From assembly GCA_016787065.1 (NCBI GenBank), contig JAEUVD010000018.1, forward strand, positions 124,001 through 188,000: DNA of 64,000 bases, given 5' to 3'. A program made the translations under genes and the position numbers. Origin of the DNA: Chitinophagaceae bacterium (GTDB lineage: Bacteria; Bacteroidota; Bacteroidia; Chitinophagales; Chitinophagaceae). Positions 17,596-27,664 of the stretch are shown here, one piece after another; the first letter of the stretch is position 1, and every line of letters begins with the position of its first letter. Under the pieces are notes generated by a model. It worked only from the letters and a program-made list of their open reading frames with translations, was not told where the DNA came from and searched no databases.

Positions 17596-18218
17596 TACCC
17601 CTTCACCATGTATTCTCTTAATGTATGAATAGCCTGGGTTCGGGATGCAGCACCGAGTTTAAGATATACATTGTTGATGTGCTTTTTTACCGTATTCAAT
17701 GAAATAAATAAGGCATCCGCTATTTGCTGGTTAGATCGACCGTTATAAATTAAATTTAATAGTTCAAACTCTCTATCCGTAATGGCTATTTCAACTTGTT
17801 TATTGAGAATCTGTAACGACAAATCAGGAAATTTATGTTTGTTACGTTGGGTATGATTAAAGATAGCTATTTCGATAGCCGAATACAAGGCCGCTTCAGA
17901 AAAGGGCTTTACAATATAACCCGCAGGTTCAGTATGCTTGGCCTTTTCCAGCGTATGTTTATCGGAATAGGATGTTAGAAAAATAAAAGGTAGTTGATAA
18001 TTCTTATTGATGGTTTCGGCAATCATGATTCCGGCATGCTCGCCATTCAAATTAATATCGAGTAAAACCAAATCCGGAAATTGTTTTAATTCTTCCAAGG
18101 CATCTTCCGTATGATATGCAATGGCAGTAACTTGATAATCATTTTTTTCAAGTATAGATGCTATATCCTCGGCAATAACCGGTTCATCTTCCACAATTAG
18201 TACTTTCACCTTACTCAT
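17595..18218 (-). CDS. LuxR/NarL-type response regulator
   Basis: 207 residues. The receiver domain (about 1-120) has the acidic pair (VEDE, residues 9-12), phospho-acceptor D54 (LVLLDINLNGE), switch Thr in LTSYSD and Lys in VKPFSEAAL. The C-terminal LuxR-type HTH (about 140-200) reads ITDREFELLNLIYNGRSNQQIADALFIS..TVKKHINNVYLKLG. Its ATG overlaps the kinase stop by 4 bp, so the two form a co-translated two-component pair. The stop codon (17595-17597) uses the last base of a repeat copy, so the final residues (EYMVKG) may reflect the repeat junction. Confidence 0.95.
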   Translation of the reverse strand: MSKVKVLIVEDEPVIAEDIASILEKNDYQVTAIAYHTEDALEELKQFPDLVLLDINLNGEHAGIMIAETINKNYQLPFIFLTSYSDKHTLEKAKHTEPAGYIVKPFSEAALYSAIEIAIFNHTQRNKHKFPDLSLQILNKQVEIAITDREFELLNLIYNGRSNQQIADALFISLNTVKKHINNVYLKLGAASRTQAIHTLREYMVKG

Positions 18219-20146
18219 TTTAGAACTGGAATTTTTATGTCGATTTTTGTACCATCTTCTGTAAATAATGCAATATGACCTTTCATTTTTTTAAGAAAAG
18301 CATTTATCATTTTATACCCGAACGAATTTTGTTCAAAATGCATCGTTTTATTTTGCATGCCAATACCGTTATCATAAATTCCTAAATGTAATTCTGACTC
18401 CTGTTGTTTCAAAGTAATTCTAATTTTACCATTTCGCTGATCAGGAAAGGCATACTTCAAACAATTATTTATTAGCTCATTTAAAATTAACCCTAATGGA
18501 ATTAATATATCAATATCCAATTTCATGGCATCAATATCTAACTCCAATGCAATCCGTTGTTGATGAATGTTATAGGAATGAAATAAATAGTTACTCAGTT
18601 GCTCGATGTATTCCTTCACCTCAATATTCACCAAATCATCATCACGATATAAATTCTGATGAATTAATGCCATAGACTGTACCCTGTTTTTACTTTCTCG
18701 AACGGCATCTAATGCTTTCTCATCGTCGATATAATTGGATTGTAAACTGAGTAAACTGGAAACTAATTGCAAATTATTCTTAACACGATGATGAATTTCC
18801 TTCAATAAAATTTCTTTCTCTTGCAATGATTTTTCAATAAGATTATTTTGCTCCGTAAGCAGTTTATTCTTTCTTCGATTTCCACGATAGGCACGAAACG
18901 ACAGAAAACTTAATCCTACAAATAAGATTGTTGAAAGAATAAAATAATTACGAACCTTCCTTTGGGATGCAAGAAGATTCAAATTAAGTTGATTTGTTTC
19001 CTGTAAAATTTGAATCTTATTTTGTTTTTCATTCGTCTCAAAAATAGCCGACATTTCGGCAAGTTGTCTGACGTTGTTGGTACTTAACACAGAGTCGGTA
19101 AGTGTTTTAGATGTGTCTAAATGCAAATATGCTCTCCGATAGTCGCCATTCTTGAAATACATTCGAGCAATGCTTTTATGAAAGGAAGTAATCGATTCTA
19201 GAGAATTTCTTTGCTTAGCTAATTGAAGGGCTTTAAAAAAATACTCCAATGCCTTTGCCCCTTGTTCTTTGTGCATATATAAATTAGCCATAGACTCAAA
19301 TAGCGTTGGGGAAACGAATTTATGAACTCCCGCTTGAAAATCTCGATCAATGGGTTGTAGTAATTTCCATGCTTGATCGTACTTGCCCATTGAGCACAGG
19401 GCTGCACCCATGTTAGATTTACAAATGATAATATCCTTTGGGTATTGAAGTTTTTCCGCTTGAATTAAACCTATGGAAGCATAATAATAGGCACTATCAA
19501 ACATATCACGCATATGAAAAAGGCTTCCGATATTAATTGTTGTATTGAGTATTCCCGGTTCGTCGTTAATTTCCTTTTTAATTTCTAGGGCCGTTTGCAA
19601 TGATTGAATGGCTCGATCAAATTCTTTTCGAGCTTTAAATAACAAGCCCATGTTGTTGAGTGTTTTAGCAATATCTTTTTTAGTGCTATGTTCTTTCATT
19701 AAGTCATACGCTTTAATATAAGCCCTTAATGAAAGTTCATGTTTAGATCGTAAATAATACGCAACCCCTAAATCACTTAAAACGGAAGCTTTCCAATCGA
19801 AACGATGTAGAGCAGTATAACCAGAATCGGCTTTGTTTAAAAAAAAAGTACAGGAATCTAAGTTATCCTTTAAATCATAGGCTACAGCTTTTTCATGAAT
19901 CGCTCTTATCTCCCTAAAAGGATCATTTATTTTCTTTGCTAATTTTTCTGCTTTCAGTGCAAAAAATAAAGTTGAATCAGGGTTTTCATCTTGATATATT
20001 TTGCATAATTGCAAATACGTATTTATTGTCAGCGTATCATGATTACTGTTCTTAACCACGCGTAACAACGAATCTTTATCTGTCTGTGCCAATAATTGAC
20101 TGCTCAACAAGAGTGCAAACAAACCAAGTACAGCGTAACATTTCAT
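18215..20146 (-). CDS. TPR-containing sensor histidine kinase (HisKA_2 type)
   Basis: 643 residues: signal peptide or N-terminal membrane helix (MKCYAVLGLFALLLSSQLLAQ), periplasmic TPR repeats (about 40-350; for example AKTLNNMGLLFKARKEFDRA), one membrane helix (about 400-418, YFILSTILFVGLSFLSF) and a cytosolic kinase with the HisKA_2 motif LLKEIHHRVKNNLQLVSSLL (His452/His453) and an ATPase domain (LGLILNELINNCLKYAF as N-box, YDNGIGMQ as G1). It would phosphorylate the LuxR-type regulator encoded directly downstream. The signal sensed by the TPR region is unknown. Confidence 0.94.
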   Translation of the reverse strand: MKCYAVLGLFALLLSSQLLAQTDKDSLLRVVKNSNHDTLTINTYLQLCKIYQDENPDSTLFFALKAEKLAKKINDPFREIRAIHEKAVAYDLKDNLDSCTFFLNKADSGYTALHRFDWKASVLSDLGVAYYLRSKHELSLRAYIKAYDLMKEHSTKKDIAKTLNNMGLLFKARKEFDRAIQSLQTALEIKKEINDEPGILNTTINIGSLFHMRDMFDSAYYYASIGLIQAEKLQYPKDIIICKSNMGAALCSMGKYDQAWKLLQPIDRDFQAGVHKFVSPTLFESMANLYMHKEQGAKALEYFFKALQLAKQRNSLESITSFHKSIARMYFKNGDYRRAYLHLDTSKTLTDSVLSTNNVRQLAEMSAIFETNEKQNKIQILQETNQLNLNLLASQRKVRNYFILSTILFVGLSFLSFRAYRGNRRKNKLLTEQNNLIEKSLQEKEILLKEIHHRVKNNLQLVSSLLSLQSNYIDDEKALDAVRESKNRVQSMALIHQNLYRDDDLVNIEVKEYIEQLSNYLFHSYNIHQQRIALELDIDAMKLDIDILIPLGLILNELINNCLKYAFPDQRNGKIRITLKQQESELHLGIYDNGIGMQNKTMHFEQNSFGYKMINAFLKKMKGHIALFTEDGTKIDIKIPVLK

Positions 20147-20658
20147 AGTTTGAGAAATAAACGGTTACAAAAATCGATTGTAAGGTAATATGAAATGTTA
20201 CCCTAAAGGAGTATTTATTCATGAAATTACTTTTCAAAGTAGTAGTGCCTGCTTGTCGAATGTTGCACTTTTTATATAATTCTATTACATAAAAAAACAA
20301 CTTGTTCCGTTGCGTTAAAATGGCTGTTTTCAAATCTTTGCTATGGTTTCAACCAAGAATGCCTGTAGCGTTTTTACAGCATCGTGTTATTATAAACTGT
20401 ACTTAAATCTACAAATTAGATACATGAAACAACTCCTTTGAATATGGATTCCTATTATACTTTTTTCATTGCTTGGCTTTTTAAGATATGTCAACTTGGT
20501 TAGTTCTTAAACATAATACAATGGCTAATGCACGCAGAAATAATTGTTGGTTGATATAATAGTGTTTTACATGAACCAGCACAGCACTGCAAAATTACCC
20601 TTTCGGGTAAGACAAAAAGAAGATGGTGATTAGATTTTTGTACTTCAAATTAAATCCT
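20147..20658. other. 512-bp intergenic region with a possible orphan promoter
   Basis: Between divergent genes. It contains GGTAA/TTACC arms near 20183-20201, a TTG (20310-20312) spaced 20 nt from AATCTTTG (20333-20340), and a short hairpin TTACCC-TTTC-GGGTAA at 20595-20610 in the presumed leader of the next gene. Only tiny frames are present, the most notable a 32-codon one at 20343-20441. Confidence 0.5.
20343..20441 (+). CDS. Doubtful 32-residue small ORF behind an orphan promoter
   Basis: ATG 2 nt after an AATCTTTG box with a TTG 20 nt further upstream. The peptide (MVSTKNACSVFTASCYYKL...) matches nothing I recognise and may simply be the start of a small RNA. Low support. Confidence 0.2.
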   Translation: MVSTKNACSVFTASCYYKLYLNLQIRYMKQLL

Positions 20659-23600
20659 ATGCAACGCCTAACAAAATCGCAACGTTTTCTTCTTATTGTT
20701 GCTCTGCTTCAACTCCTAACATCAACCATTTTTGCTCAAACCTTCAATCCAACCAAATATACACCTGATGGGCCGGTATATGATTTAGAACAAAGTGGCG
20801 ATACCCTCATAGCAGCCGGCGCTTTCGATTATGTTGGAAAGTACAATACCGGTATTGCTCATGTAACTGCCCTATCCGACACCTTGCTTCCGGCGCCTTC
20901 TACCGTAAATGAAAATGCCGTTTGGTGTACGAACGACGGCTCCGGTGGGTATTATGTAATTCAACTTCCTTCCGGAACTATTCGGCATATTTTATCGAAC
21001 AAACAATACGATCCTAATTTTAGTGTGCCCATCTTTCCGGGGTATTTAGTAAGTTGGAGTGAGCTCCGCATGTTACACCATGCCGGTAAACTTTATTTGT
21101 CTGGTGCGCTCACGTATTGGTCGTTTGGAAATGTTGCTAATAATATTATGGTACTTGATATTGCTTCGCAACAATTTCAAAATCCTTTGCCAACCATTAA
21201 TGGCGCGGTTTCTAGTATTCGCATTCATAATAATAAGCTTTATGCTATAGGTTCATTTAATCAGGTAGGCGGACAAAGCCGAAATCGAATTGCTTGCTTC
21301 GATTTGGCATCGAACACGCTTACTAACTGGTATCCACAAATCGACTCCTGTATGTTAATCCCATTAAATATGACGGATATTGCCTTTAGAAATAATCAAG
21401 CAATTATTTCCGGACATTTTCAGAATTACTGCATTTCCGGAATTGAAATAAGTAAAGTGGGCTTGTTCGATCTAACAACAGGAAATTCGACGGGTTATTT
21501 ATTTGGTGATGCCGGATTCTTTGGTGGTAGTTTTAAATCGATGTATTGGGCAGCAAATATTGAACGAATTACATTGGAAGGTGATCGCTTGTACCTCAAG
21601 TCGGGAGGAACGTATGATACGCGTATAACGTGTTACGATTTTGCCACAGACTCTGTCCTTTGGGCACGGTTCTTTTATCTTACAAACACCATACGCGAAA
21701 TGAAGGTGATTGGTAATAATATTTATTGTGTGGGTGATTTAAGTGAAGTGTATATAACAGACTATTTGAATTACACCACCAGCGGCTTAGAACGAAAATT
21801 ACATAACAATGTTGCCTTCAACAAATTGACAGGTGTAACTGAAAATTGGGATCCTTTTAGCAATGGCTCCTTCACGTGTTTGGCAAACGAGGGCGATAAT
21901 ATTATACTTACCGGTTATTTTAGTCATATAAATTGCATTGACAGAAAAGCGCTTTATGCCATCAAAACAAGTACCAATAGTATTCTACCATTAAATATTA
22001 ATTCGCATCCTAATGGCAATGCTTTTGGATTAAAAGTTAAAGATGGTTTGTTATATATCGCAGGCAATTGGTACTCTCCTTCTTTTCAACCTTTCTCATT
22101 TTCCGTTTATAACCTGGCAACAGGAGCTGAGCTCACTAACTTTACAAAATCATTTGGAAACGCTTACTGTGTAGATGTGAGTAGCAATTACATTTTCGTT
22201 GGTGGATCCTTCACCGATAATACCAATAATATTTCAAAAAGTAATTTGCTTGCCATCAATAAAACTACTGGAGCTATTGAAAATTGGGCACCTAACCCAA
22301 ACAGCGATGTACACCGTTTATTAGTTTCTGATGGCAAATTATACGTTGGTGGTTATTTTACCAATATCAACGGACAATCGCGTGAACGTTTTGCTGTGTA
22401 TGATGCTAATACCTTAACGCTTTTAAGTAGTCCGCAATTGAGTTTTAATGGTTTGGTGAATAGCTTTAAAGTGGACGGAGGAAAAATATGGGTTGGTGGT
22501 GAGTTCACGGCGGTAAACACCACGGCTACTTCGCAACTGGCCGCTTTTAGTAGAACCGATGGATCACTCGTACGAACTACTAACTTAACAGGTGGCATGA
22601 TGTCGTCGGTTAATGATATTCTTGCTGAAAACGACAAACTGATTACCACCAATGTTCAAGTATACTATGGTTTTGGTGATACCTGTACTAGTCCGTTAAA
22701 CTTTCATATTACCAATTCGGAAGCTGTTAAATCGAATGACTTCTGTGTTCGTATTGACGCCGATATTTCTAAAAATTTATACTGTAATACACATATTGGA
22801 AACGATTTGTATTTTGGAGGGAATTACAACAAAGTAAATTCAACTTATCAATCTCCTTGCTTGGGTCGAATTTCAATGGCACCGAATTACTTCAATCCGA
22901 TACCAACAGGACCTGAAATAGATGTAGAGAGTAATACCGTATCTATTCAAAATAATAATACAACCTATCAAAATGCCAATAACACATTACTCGGAGCTGC
23001 ACCGGCCGGTTCATTCATTACTAAAGTTTATTCTATATTCAATTCAGGCATCAGTAACCTAAGTATTTCAGGCATGACGCTTTCCGGAGTGAATGCTGGA
23101 AATTTCGCTATCATTTCGCCCTTTATTGGTACCATAGCACCAGGTGAAATGGCGCAATTCCAAGTGAAGTTTACATCGAGCGGAACAGGTTACAAATCCG
23201 CATCGGTAAGCATACAAAATAATGATGTTTCCGAAAATCCATTTGTAATAAACCTTAAGGCATACAGTGGAACGGCGCAACTATTAAATTTCGATGGCGT
23301 AAATGATTGGGTGAATAGCGGTATAAATTGCGATAATTCAGTGATGCCTAATACAACATGGGAAGCATGGATAAAGCCTACGGATAGTTTGAACCCGAAC
23401 GTACAAATGGTTTTTAGCACCGATAATTTTGGATGGGACCGCTATCTTGGCATTTCTAATAATAAATTTATTATGGGATTGGGTTATGGTAACTTTGAAC
23501 CTACTACCGTTGATTGGAATCAGTGGCAACATGTTGCCGTAGTATATGAAGGAAATTCACTTCGCTTTTATAAAAATGGAGTAGAATTTATTTGTCCGAA

Positions 23601-24531
23601 TGTGGTGGATACGGCTTCACAAAACACGAATATCCCTTTACAAATTGGGTGTAGTTGGCATTATGTAAACGATGCGTTTTTTAAAGGACATATGGATGAA
23701 ATTAGAATTTGGGATGTTGCCAAACAAGGCAGTGAAATTGATTTGAACAAAACGTGTAGAATTACCAGCGCCCAGCCCGGCCTATTGGCTAATTATACCT
23801 GCGACCAAGGTGTACCTGCTGATGATAATTCGAGTTTAATTCAATTGTCTGATATGAGTGGTAATTCTAACCATGGAATATTGAACGGATTTATGCTGAA
23901 TGGCGTTACATCTAATTTTCTACTAAATAATGATATAACATTTTCTACAAATTGTTTAGCTCCGTATGAAGTTAAAATGCTCATTCAAGGTTACTACAAT
24001 GGTGGTGGTACTATGGTTCCATTATTATATAACTCCGGCTTATCGAATCAAACCACTATGACGGATTATGTTACCGTAGAATTTCATCAGCATGTTGCAC
24101 CATACGCCCTAGTTTACAGCACTTCCGCTTATGTAATGAATAATGGTAGCATATCTTTATTCATTCCTAATTCGTTAATAGGAGGTTCCAAATACATCGT
24201 AGTTAAGCATCAAAATACATTAGAAACCTGGAGTAAGAACCCCGTTAATTTAACCTCCGCTGGAACCTACAATTTTACCAATGCCGCTTCCAAGGCACAT
24301 GGTGATAATATGGTAGAAGTTGAATCGGGTAAATGGGCCTTCTTCTCGGGAGACATAAATCAAGATAAAACTATTGACGTTTTTGATTATATCGTGATGG
24401 ATCCGGATATACTCGCAGGAAACTCAGGATATATTATTTCCGATTTGAATGCCGATGGTAGTGTGGATGTTTTTGACTATTTGGTAATCGAAAATAATAT
24501 CACTAATGGCATCAGTACATCGCAGCCCTAG
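20659..24531 (+). CDS. Large secreted multidomain protein (propeller, anchor-D Ig, LamG, dockerin-like end)
   Basis: 1290 residues from ATG 20659; the signal peptide ends IFAQ. Residues about 35-760 are beta-propeller-like repeats (VDGGKIWVGGEFTAVN, SDGKLYVGGYFTNINGQSRERFAVYD, HNNKLYAIGSFNQVGGQSRNR). About 770-890 is a choice-of-anchor D Ig-like domain (SISGMTLSGVNAGNF, IAPGEMAQFQVKFT). About 890-1060 is a LamG/concanavalin-like domain (LNFDGVNDWVNSG, WEAWIKPTD, GHMDEIRIWDVA). The end carries two calcium-loop-like dockerin motifs, DINQDKTIDVFDY and DLNADGSVDVFDYLV. No canonical T9SS sorting domain follows. Likely exported and surface- or matrix-associated; binding role inferred. Confidence 0.85.
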   Translation: MQRLTKSQRFLLIVALLQLLTSTIFAQTFNPTKYTPDGPVYDLEQSGDTLIAAGAFDYVGKYNTGIAHVTALSDTLLPAPSTVNENAVWCTNDGSGGYYVIQLPSGTIRHILSNKQYDPNFSVPIFPGYLVSWSELRMLHHAGKLYLSGALTYWSFGNVANNIMVLDIASQQFQNPLPTINGAVSSIRIHNNKLYAIGSFNQVGGQSRNRIACFDLASNTLTNWYPQIDSCMLIPLNMTDIAFRNNQAIISGHFQNYCISGIEISKVGLFDLTTGNSTGYLFGDAGFFGGSFKSMYWAANIERITLEGDRLYLKSGGTYDTRITCYDFATDSVLWARFFYLTNTIREMKVIGNNIYCVGDLSEVYITDYLNYTTSGLERKLHNNVAFNKLTGVTENWDPFSNGSFTCLANEGDNIILTGYFSHINCIDRKALYAIKTSTNSILPLNINSHPNGNAFGLKVKDGLLYIAGNWYSPSFQPFSFSVYNLATGAELTNFTKSFGNAYCVDVSSNYIFVGGSFTDNTNNISKSNLLAINKTTGAIENWAPNPNSDVHRLLVSDGKLYVGGYFTNINGQSRERFAVYDANTLTLLSSPQLSFNGLVNSFKVDGGKIWVGGEFTAVNTTATSQLAAFSRTDGSLVRTTNLTGGMMSSVNDILAENDKLITTNVQVYYGFGDTCTSPLNFHITNSEAVKSNDFCVRIDADISKNLYCNTHIGNDLYFGGNYNKVNSTYQSPCLGRISMAPNYFNPIPTGPEIDVESNTVSIQNNNTTYQNANNTLLGAAPAGSFITKVYSIFNSGISNLSISGMTLSGVNAGNFAIISPFIGTIAPGEMAQFQVKFTSSGTGYKSASVSIQNNDVSENPFVINLKAYSGTAQLLNFDGVNDWVNSGINCDNSVMPNTTWEAWIKPTDSLNPNVQMVFSTDNFGWDRYLGISNNKFIMGLGYGNFEPTTVDWNQWQHVAVVYEGNSLRFYKNGVEFICPNVVDTASQNTNIPLQIGCSWHYVNDAFFKGHMDEIRIWDVAKQGSEIDLNKTCRITSAQPGLLANYTCDQGVPADDNSSLIQLSDMSGNSNHGILNGFMLNGVTSNFLLNNDITFSTNCLAPYEVKMLIQGYYNGGGTMVPLLYNSGLSNQTTMTDYVTVEFHQHVAPYALVYSTSAYVMNNGSISLFIPNSLIGGSKYIVVKHQNTLETWSKNPVNLTSAGTYNFTNAASKAHGDNMVEVESGKWAFFSGDINQDKTIDVFDYIVMDPDILAGNSGYIISDLNADGSVDVFDYLVIENNITNGISTSQP

Positions 24532-24568
24532 TTGTATAATCATGATGTGATAGGAAACAGATAAGAAG

Positions 24569-25189
24569 TTATCGTTTAATCAACTTCTGTCGTTTGCCTT
24601 CACATTCCAAATAATAAATCCCGGATGGTAACTGTTGCAAATCAGTCTTATTGCCGATAAAACAAAGAAGCACTTGTCCTTGCGCATTATAAAGCACTTT
24701 TTTGCTCGCACTCAAACAATTCCTGATTATTAAAACATCTTCTATAGGATTAGGATAAATTTCTAGAAGATTACTATTTCCTTGCAAATCGGGTAGTGAA
24801 GTTACCACACCAACGGTAAAGGTTAACGTGGAAGATGGTCCAGGAACAATACCCGGAGTGCAAGGCACAGGGCCTGCGCCATGATCGAGTTGAAACGAAG
24901 CCACATAGGTTCCGGCAGCAAGTGTACCCAGAGGAATCGTATCGATATGGTTGCAGATATAAGCAAGCATACCAACACAATGAAGTGCCCATGCCGAAAT
25001 GTTATTGCCCATTACCGAAGCACCCTGTGTATGTAAATCGCAGGAACCCGAAGGAAAATTACAATCAGCAATTAAAAAAACAGAATCGCTGGGGCTTGGA
25101 TTAGCTGGAAAAATGGAGAGTGAATTAATCCATTGTGCGTTTGCATTCATGGAAACAGCTAGTAAAAAGAAAAGTATCATTTTTTTCAT
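24569..25189 (-). CDS. Small secreted protein with T9SS type A sorting domain
   Basis: 206 residues from ATG 25189 (MKKMILFFLLAVSMNANAQ signal peptide); a frame extending to 25252 lacks family character. The mature domain has four to six Cys residues (DCNFPSGSCDLH, CVGMLAYICNHID, GPVPCTPG) probably in disulfides, and the end (LLEIYPNPIEDVLIIRN to KLIKR) is a T9SS sorting domain. Convergent with the large multidomain gene (37-bp gap). No function recognised. Confidence 0.8.
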   Translation of the reverse strand: MKKMILFFLLAVSMNANAQWINSLSIFPANPSPSDSVFLIADCNFPSGSCDLHTQGASVMGNNISAWALHCVGMLAYICNHIDTIPLGTLAAGTYVASFQLDHGAGPVPCTPGIVPGPSSTLTFTVGVVTSLPDLQGNSNLLEIYPNPIEDVLIIRNCLSASKKVLYNAQGQVLLCFIGNKTDLQQLPSGIYYLECEGKRQKLIKR

Positions 25190-25361
25190 AGTGTAAGAGA
25201 CGGAATGCAGCAATAGATTTGTTAGTATTTGACCAAAATTTTTCTCTTCCATTTTCTTTTCAACTAATTTTTTTACCGTTGATAATAAATGTCTATCCGT
25301 TGGTACAAAGAAATTATTCTAACAAACTATCCGAAAGTAGGTTAGCATAAAATTATAAATC

Positions 25362-26735
25362 ATGCGACAACTTTTACTTCTTTCCGTTTTACTTTGTTTC
25401 GGGCTACACCTTTCGCTTAAAGCACAAATGCCCATGAATATTCAATTAGCGCTACAAGATACTTTGCAAGATTTAGGAGCAGGGTATAAATTTAAAGGAC
25501 TAACCGTTGCAGTTAAAAACAATTATGGTTCTTGGGCTTCAACCTATGGCGAATCGCATGCAGGTACGCCTCTCGATACGAATATGCTGATTGGAATTGG
25601 CAGTAACACTAAAACTTTTATTAGTGTTTGCATCCTAAAGCTCGTTCAAAACGGACAACTTAGTTTAAACGATAGTATTGGAACCTATATACCAACTTAC
25701 CCTAATGTAAATGGAGCGGTAACCATAAAGCAACTATTAAATCATACAAGTGGTATTGCAAGTTATACGGGCAATCAGAATTTCTGGAATGTTTTTAATA
25801 TGAACGTGAGTAAACTCTGGTCGAAAGATGAAATTCTCTCCTTTTATGTAACCACCCCAAGCTTCGCTCCTGGTGCAAGTTGGGAATATAGTAATACGAA
25901 TTACCTCATTGCTGGTCTCATTCTTGAAAACAAATTAAGTAAACCTGTGCATGAAATCATTCGCGATAGCATACTAACGCCCTTGGGCATGACGAAAACG
26001 TTCTTCCCTCCCTATGAAACCGCTACACAAACTTATGCACACTTCTGGTCAGATATCAATGGCGATAATTTACTAGATGAAGTTTGCGATTGGAATTCAC
26101 CTGGTAGTAGTATTCTTCCGGCTGAATTAAATTCATGTGCTGATGCGGCAGGTGCTCTTGTATCGACGCCTTCTGATATAACCCGATTTTGGAGTGGGTT
26201 AATGAATGGACAACTTATTACAAAATCAACGTTGGTAAATGAAATGCTTCAATGGACGAGTATTGGTGGTACCAGTTCTTACGGTTTGGGTATTTTCAAA
26301 GACATTTATTTTGGGAATGTAGTATTCGATCATGGTGGTACCTGGATTGGTCAAATTCATAGCAACGTAGCTGATACAACAAGAGGTATTTACATTTCAG
26401 TTTTATCGAATCAAGATAGTTTGATGAATACTTATACCGACAAAGTGGTAAAGGCTCTATACAAAACCATGTTATCAACTTATCCTACAAATACAACTTC
26501 TGTAAATTCAACAGCAACTCTAACCTGTTATCCAAACCCTGTTTTCAGTACTTTACATCTTACATCTGATGAGGCCATACAATACGTAACGCTTCATACC
26601 ATCACGGGCAAACAGGTTTTAGAATCTGAATTTAAAAACACCCTCGATATTTCTGGGCTTCCATCAGGAATCTATCTTCTGAAAGCCCAAACAGAAAAAG
26701 GAATGCTTGTAAAGAAAATCACTAAGTCGGAATAG
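25362..26735 (+). CDS. Serine hydrolase (class C beta-lactamase/DD-peptidase family) with T9SS sorting domain
   Basis: 457 residues; signal peptide ends LKAQ. The catalytic motifs of the family are intact: S81-N-T-K84 (SxxK) in IGIGSNTKTF, Y176-S-N178 in WEYSNTNYLIAG, and H324-G-G in place of KTG (FDHGGTWIG). TIKQLLNHTSGI is a further family block. Such secreted enzymes hydrolyse D-Ala peptides, beta-lactams or esters; the exact substrate is unclear. Residues about 385-457 (TCYPNPVFSTLHL to LVKKITKSE) form a T9SS sorting domain, so the enzyme should reach the cell surface. The stop is only 4 bp from the convergent DUF1963 gene. Confidence 0.93.
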   Translation: MRQLLLLSVLLCFGLHLSLKAQMPMNIQLALQDTLQDLGAGYKFKGLTVAVKNNYGSWASTYGESHAGTPLDTNMLIGIGSNTKTFISVCILKLVQNGQLSLNDSIGTYIPTYPNVNGAVTIKQLLNHTSGIASYTGNQNFWNVFNMNVSKLWSKDEILSFYVTTPSFAPGASWEYSNTNYLIAGLILENKLSKPVHEIIRDSILTPLGMTKTFFPPYETATQTYAHFWSDINGDNLLDEVCDWNSPGSSILPAELNSCADAAGALVSTPSDITRFWSGLMNGQLITKSTLVNEMLQWTSIGGTSSYGLGIFKDIYFGNVVFDHGGTWIGQIHSNVADTTRGIYISVLSNQDSLMNTYTDKVVKALYKTMLSTYPTNTTSVNSTATLTCYPNPVFSTLHLTSDEAIQYVTLHTITGKQVLESEFKNTLDISGLPSGIYLLKAQTEKGMLVKKITKSE

Positions 26736-26739
26736 CGCT

Positions 26740-27534
26740 TTAACAACAAGACCAGTTTAAAGCTAATTCGTCGAATTGTTTTGGATTTTGAAAGATATAA
26801 GCACATCCGCTATCGCCAAACATATAAGGCAAATTGCACTCTGAATCAATTTGAAAAAGAAATTGAAGTGTGGCTTTATTGACCTTCGACGTAGGATACT
26901 CCGGTGATTGAATCCAGTTAGGCCAACCATATAATTTATCACCGGTAAGTGGTATTCCAATTTCATCTTCTTCCAAAATTTGATAGTCATCTACACATAG
27001 TTGTATTCCCAAATTTTCTAACTCCTCATAATGCGGATAATCTTTTTTCTCCTCCCAGGATGTGATTCTTCTTTCCTTAAAAATTTCCTCCATCTTAGGT
27101 TTTATAGTTACTGAATCACCGTCAACCTGAATTAATCTGCATACCACGCCAGTAGAAAAAGCCTCATAGGCCTCACATACTGAATCACAACACAATTCAT
27201 CATTCGTACAATAAAATATTTGTACTAACCCTGTTCCTTGGCTTATTGGTATATGTTCTGTATTTAGTTGTAGAAACAGCTGCATGTGGTTATTGCAATT
27301 CGGGCAAATGGGCCAGTCTGCTTCATGTCGTAGATAAGGGTAACCTCCGAATTTAGAATTCGACGTAAACGAAGCGCTAGTTTCTTCTACAATCGGAATA
27401 TATGCACTTCGTACATGAGTTTCCAATTGTGATAAAAGAAGTTCTTTCCTTTCCATTCTTGTTAGTTTGGATGAAGTTTGTATAGTACTTTTATCTTTAG
27501 AGGGAATACCGAATAACTTTTTGAAGAAGCTCAT
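26740..27534 (-). CDS. DUF1963 (YwqG-like) protein
   Basis: 264 residues from ATG 27534; a TTG two codons earlier is possible. YwqG-family features are SKFGGYPYLRHEADWPICPNCNNHMQLFLQLN, VQIFYCTNDE, DKLYGWPNWIQSPEYP and LLFQIDSE/FGDSGCAYIF. CPNC plus CCDSVC may bind a metal. The protein is cytosolic; function of the family is not established. A TACATTTA box lies a short distance upstream. Confidence 0.9.
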   Translation of the reverse strand: MSFFKKLFGIPSKDKSTIQTSSKLTRMERKELLLSQLETHVRSAYIPIVEETSASFTSNSKFGGYPYLRHEADWPICPNCNNHMQLFLQLNTEHIPISQGTGLVQIFYCTNDELCCDSVCEAYEAFSTGVVCRLIQVDGDSVTIKPKMEEIFKERRITSWEEKKDYPHYEELENLGIQLCVDDYQILEEDEIGIPLTGDKLYGWPNWIQSPEYPTSKVNKATLQFLFQIDSECNLPYMFGDSGCAYIFQNPKQFDELALNWSCC

Positions 27535-27664
27535 AGACAATCATTTTATTTTATAAATGTACTGGGTTAAATTCAGAATGGAAGTAATTTCATTTTGATA
27601 GCACATGCTATGCTTTAGAATTATTATTATTCGAAATAAATTCAATCAGCCTCTTAAAACAACT

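Noticed and set aside
17408..17632. 74-codon plus-strand frame
   Set aside because: Composed of the repeat copies and antisense to the response regulator end; no protein character.
20076..20333. 85-codon minus-strand frame
   Set aside because: Overlaps the kinase start and the promoter region; it is out of frame with the kinase.
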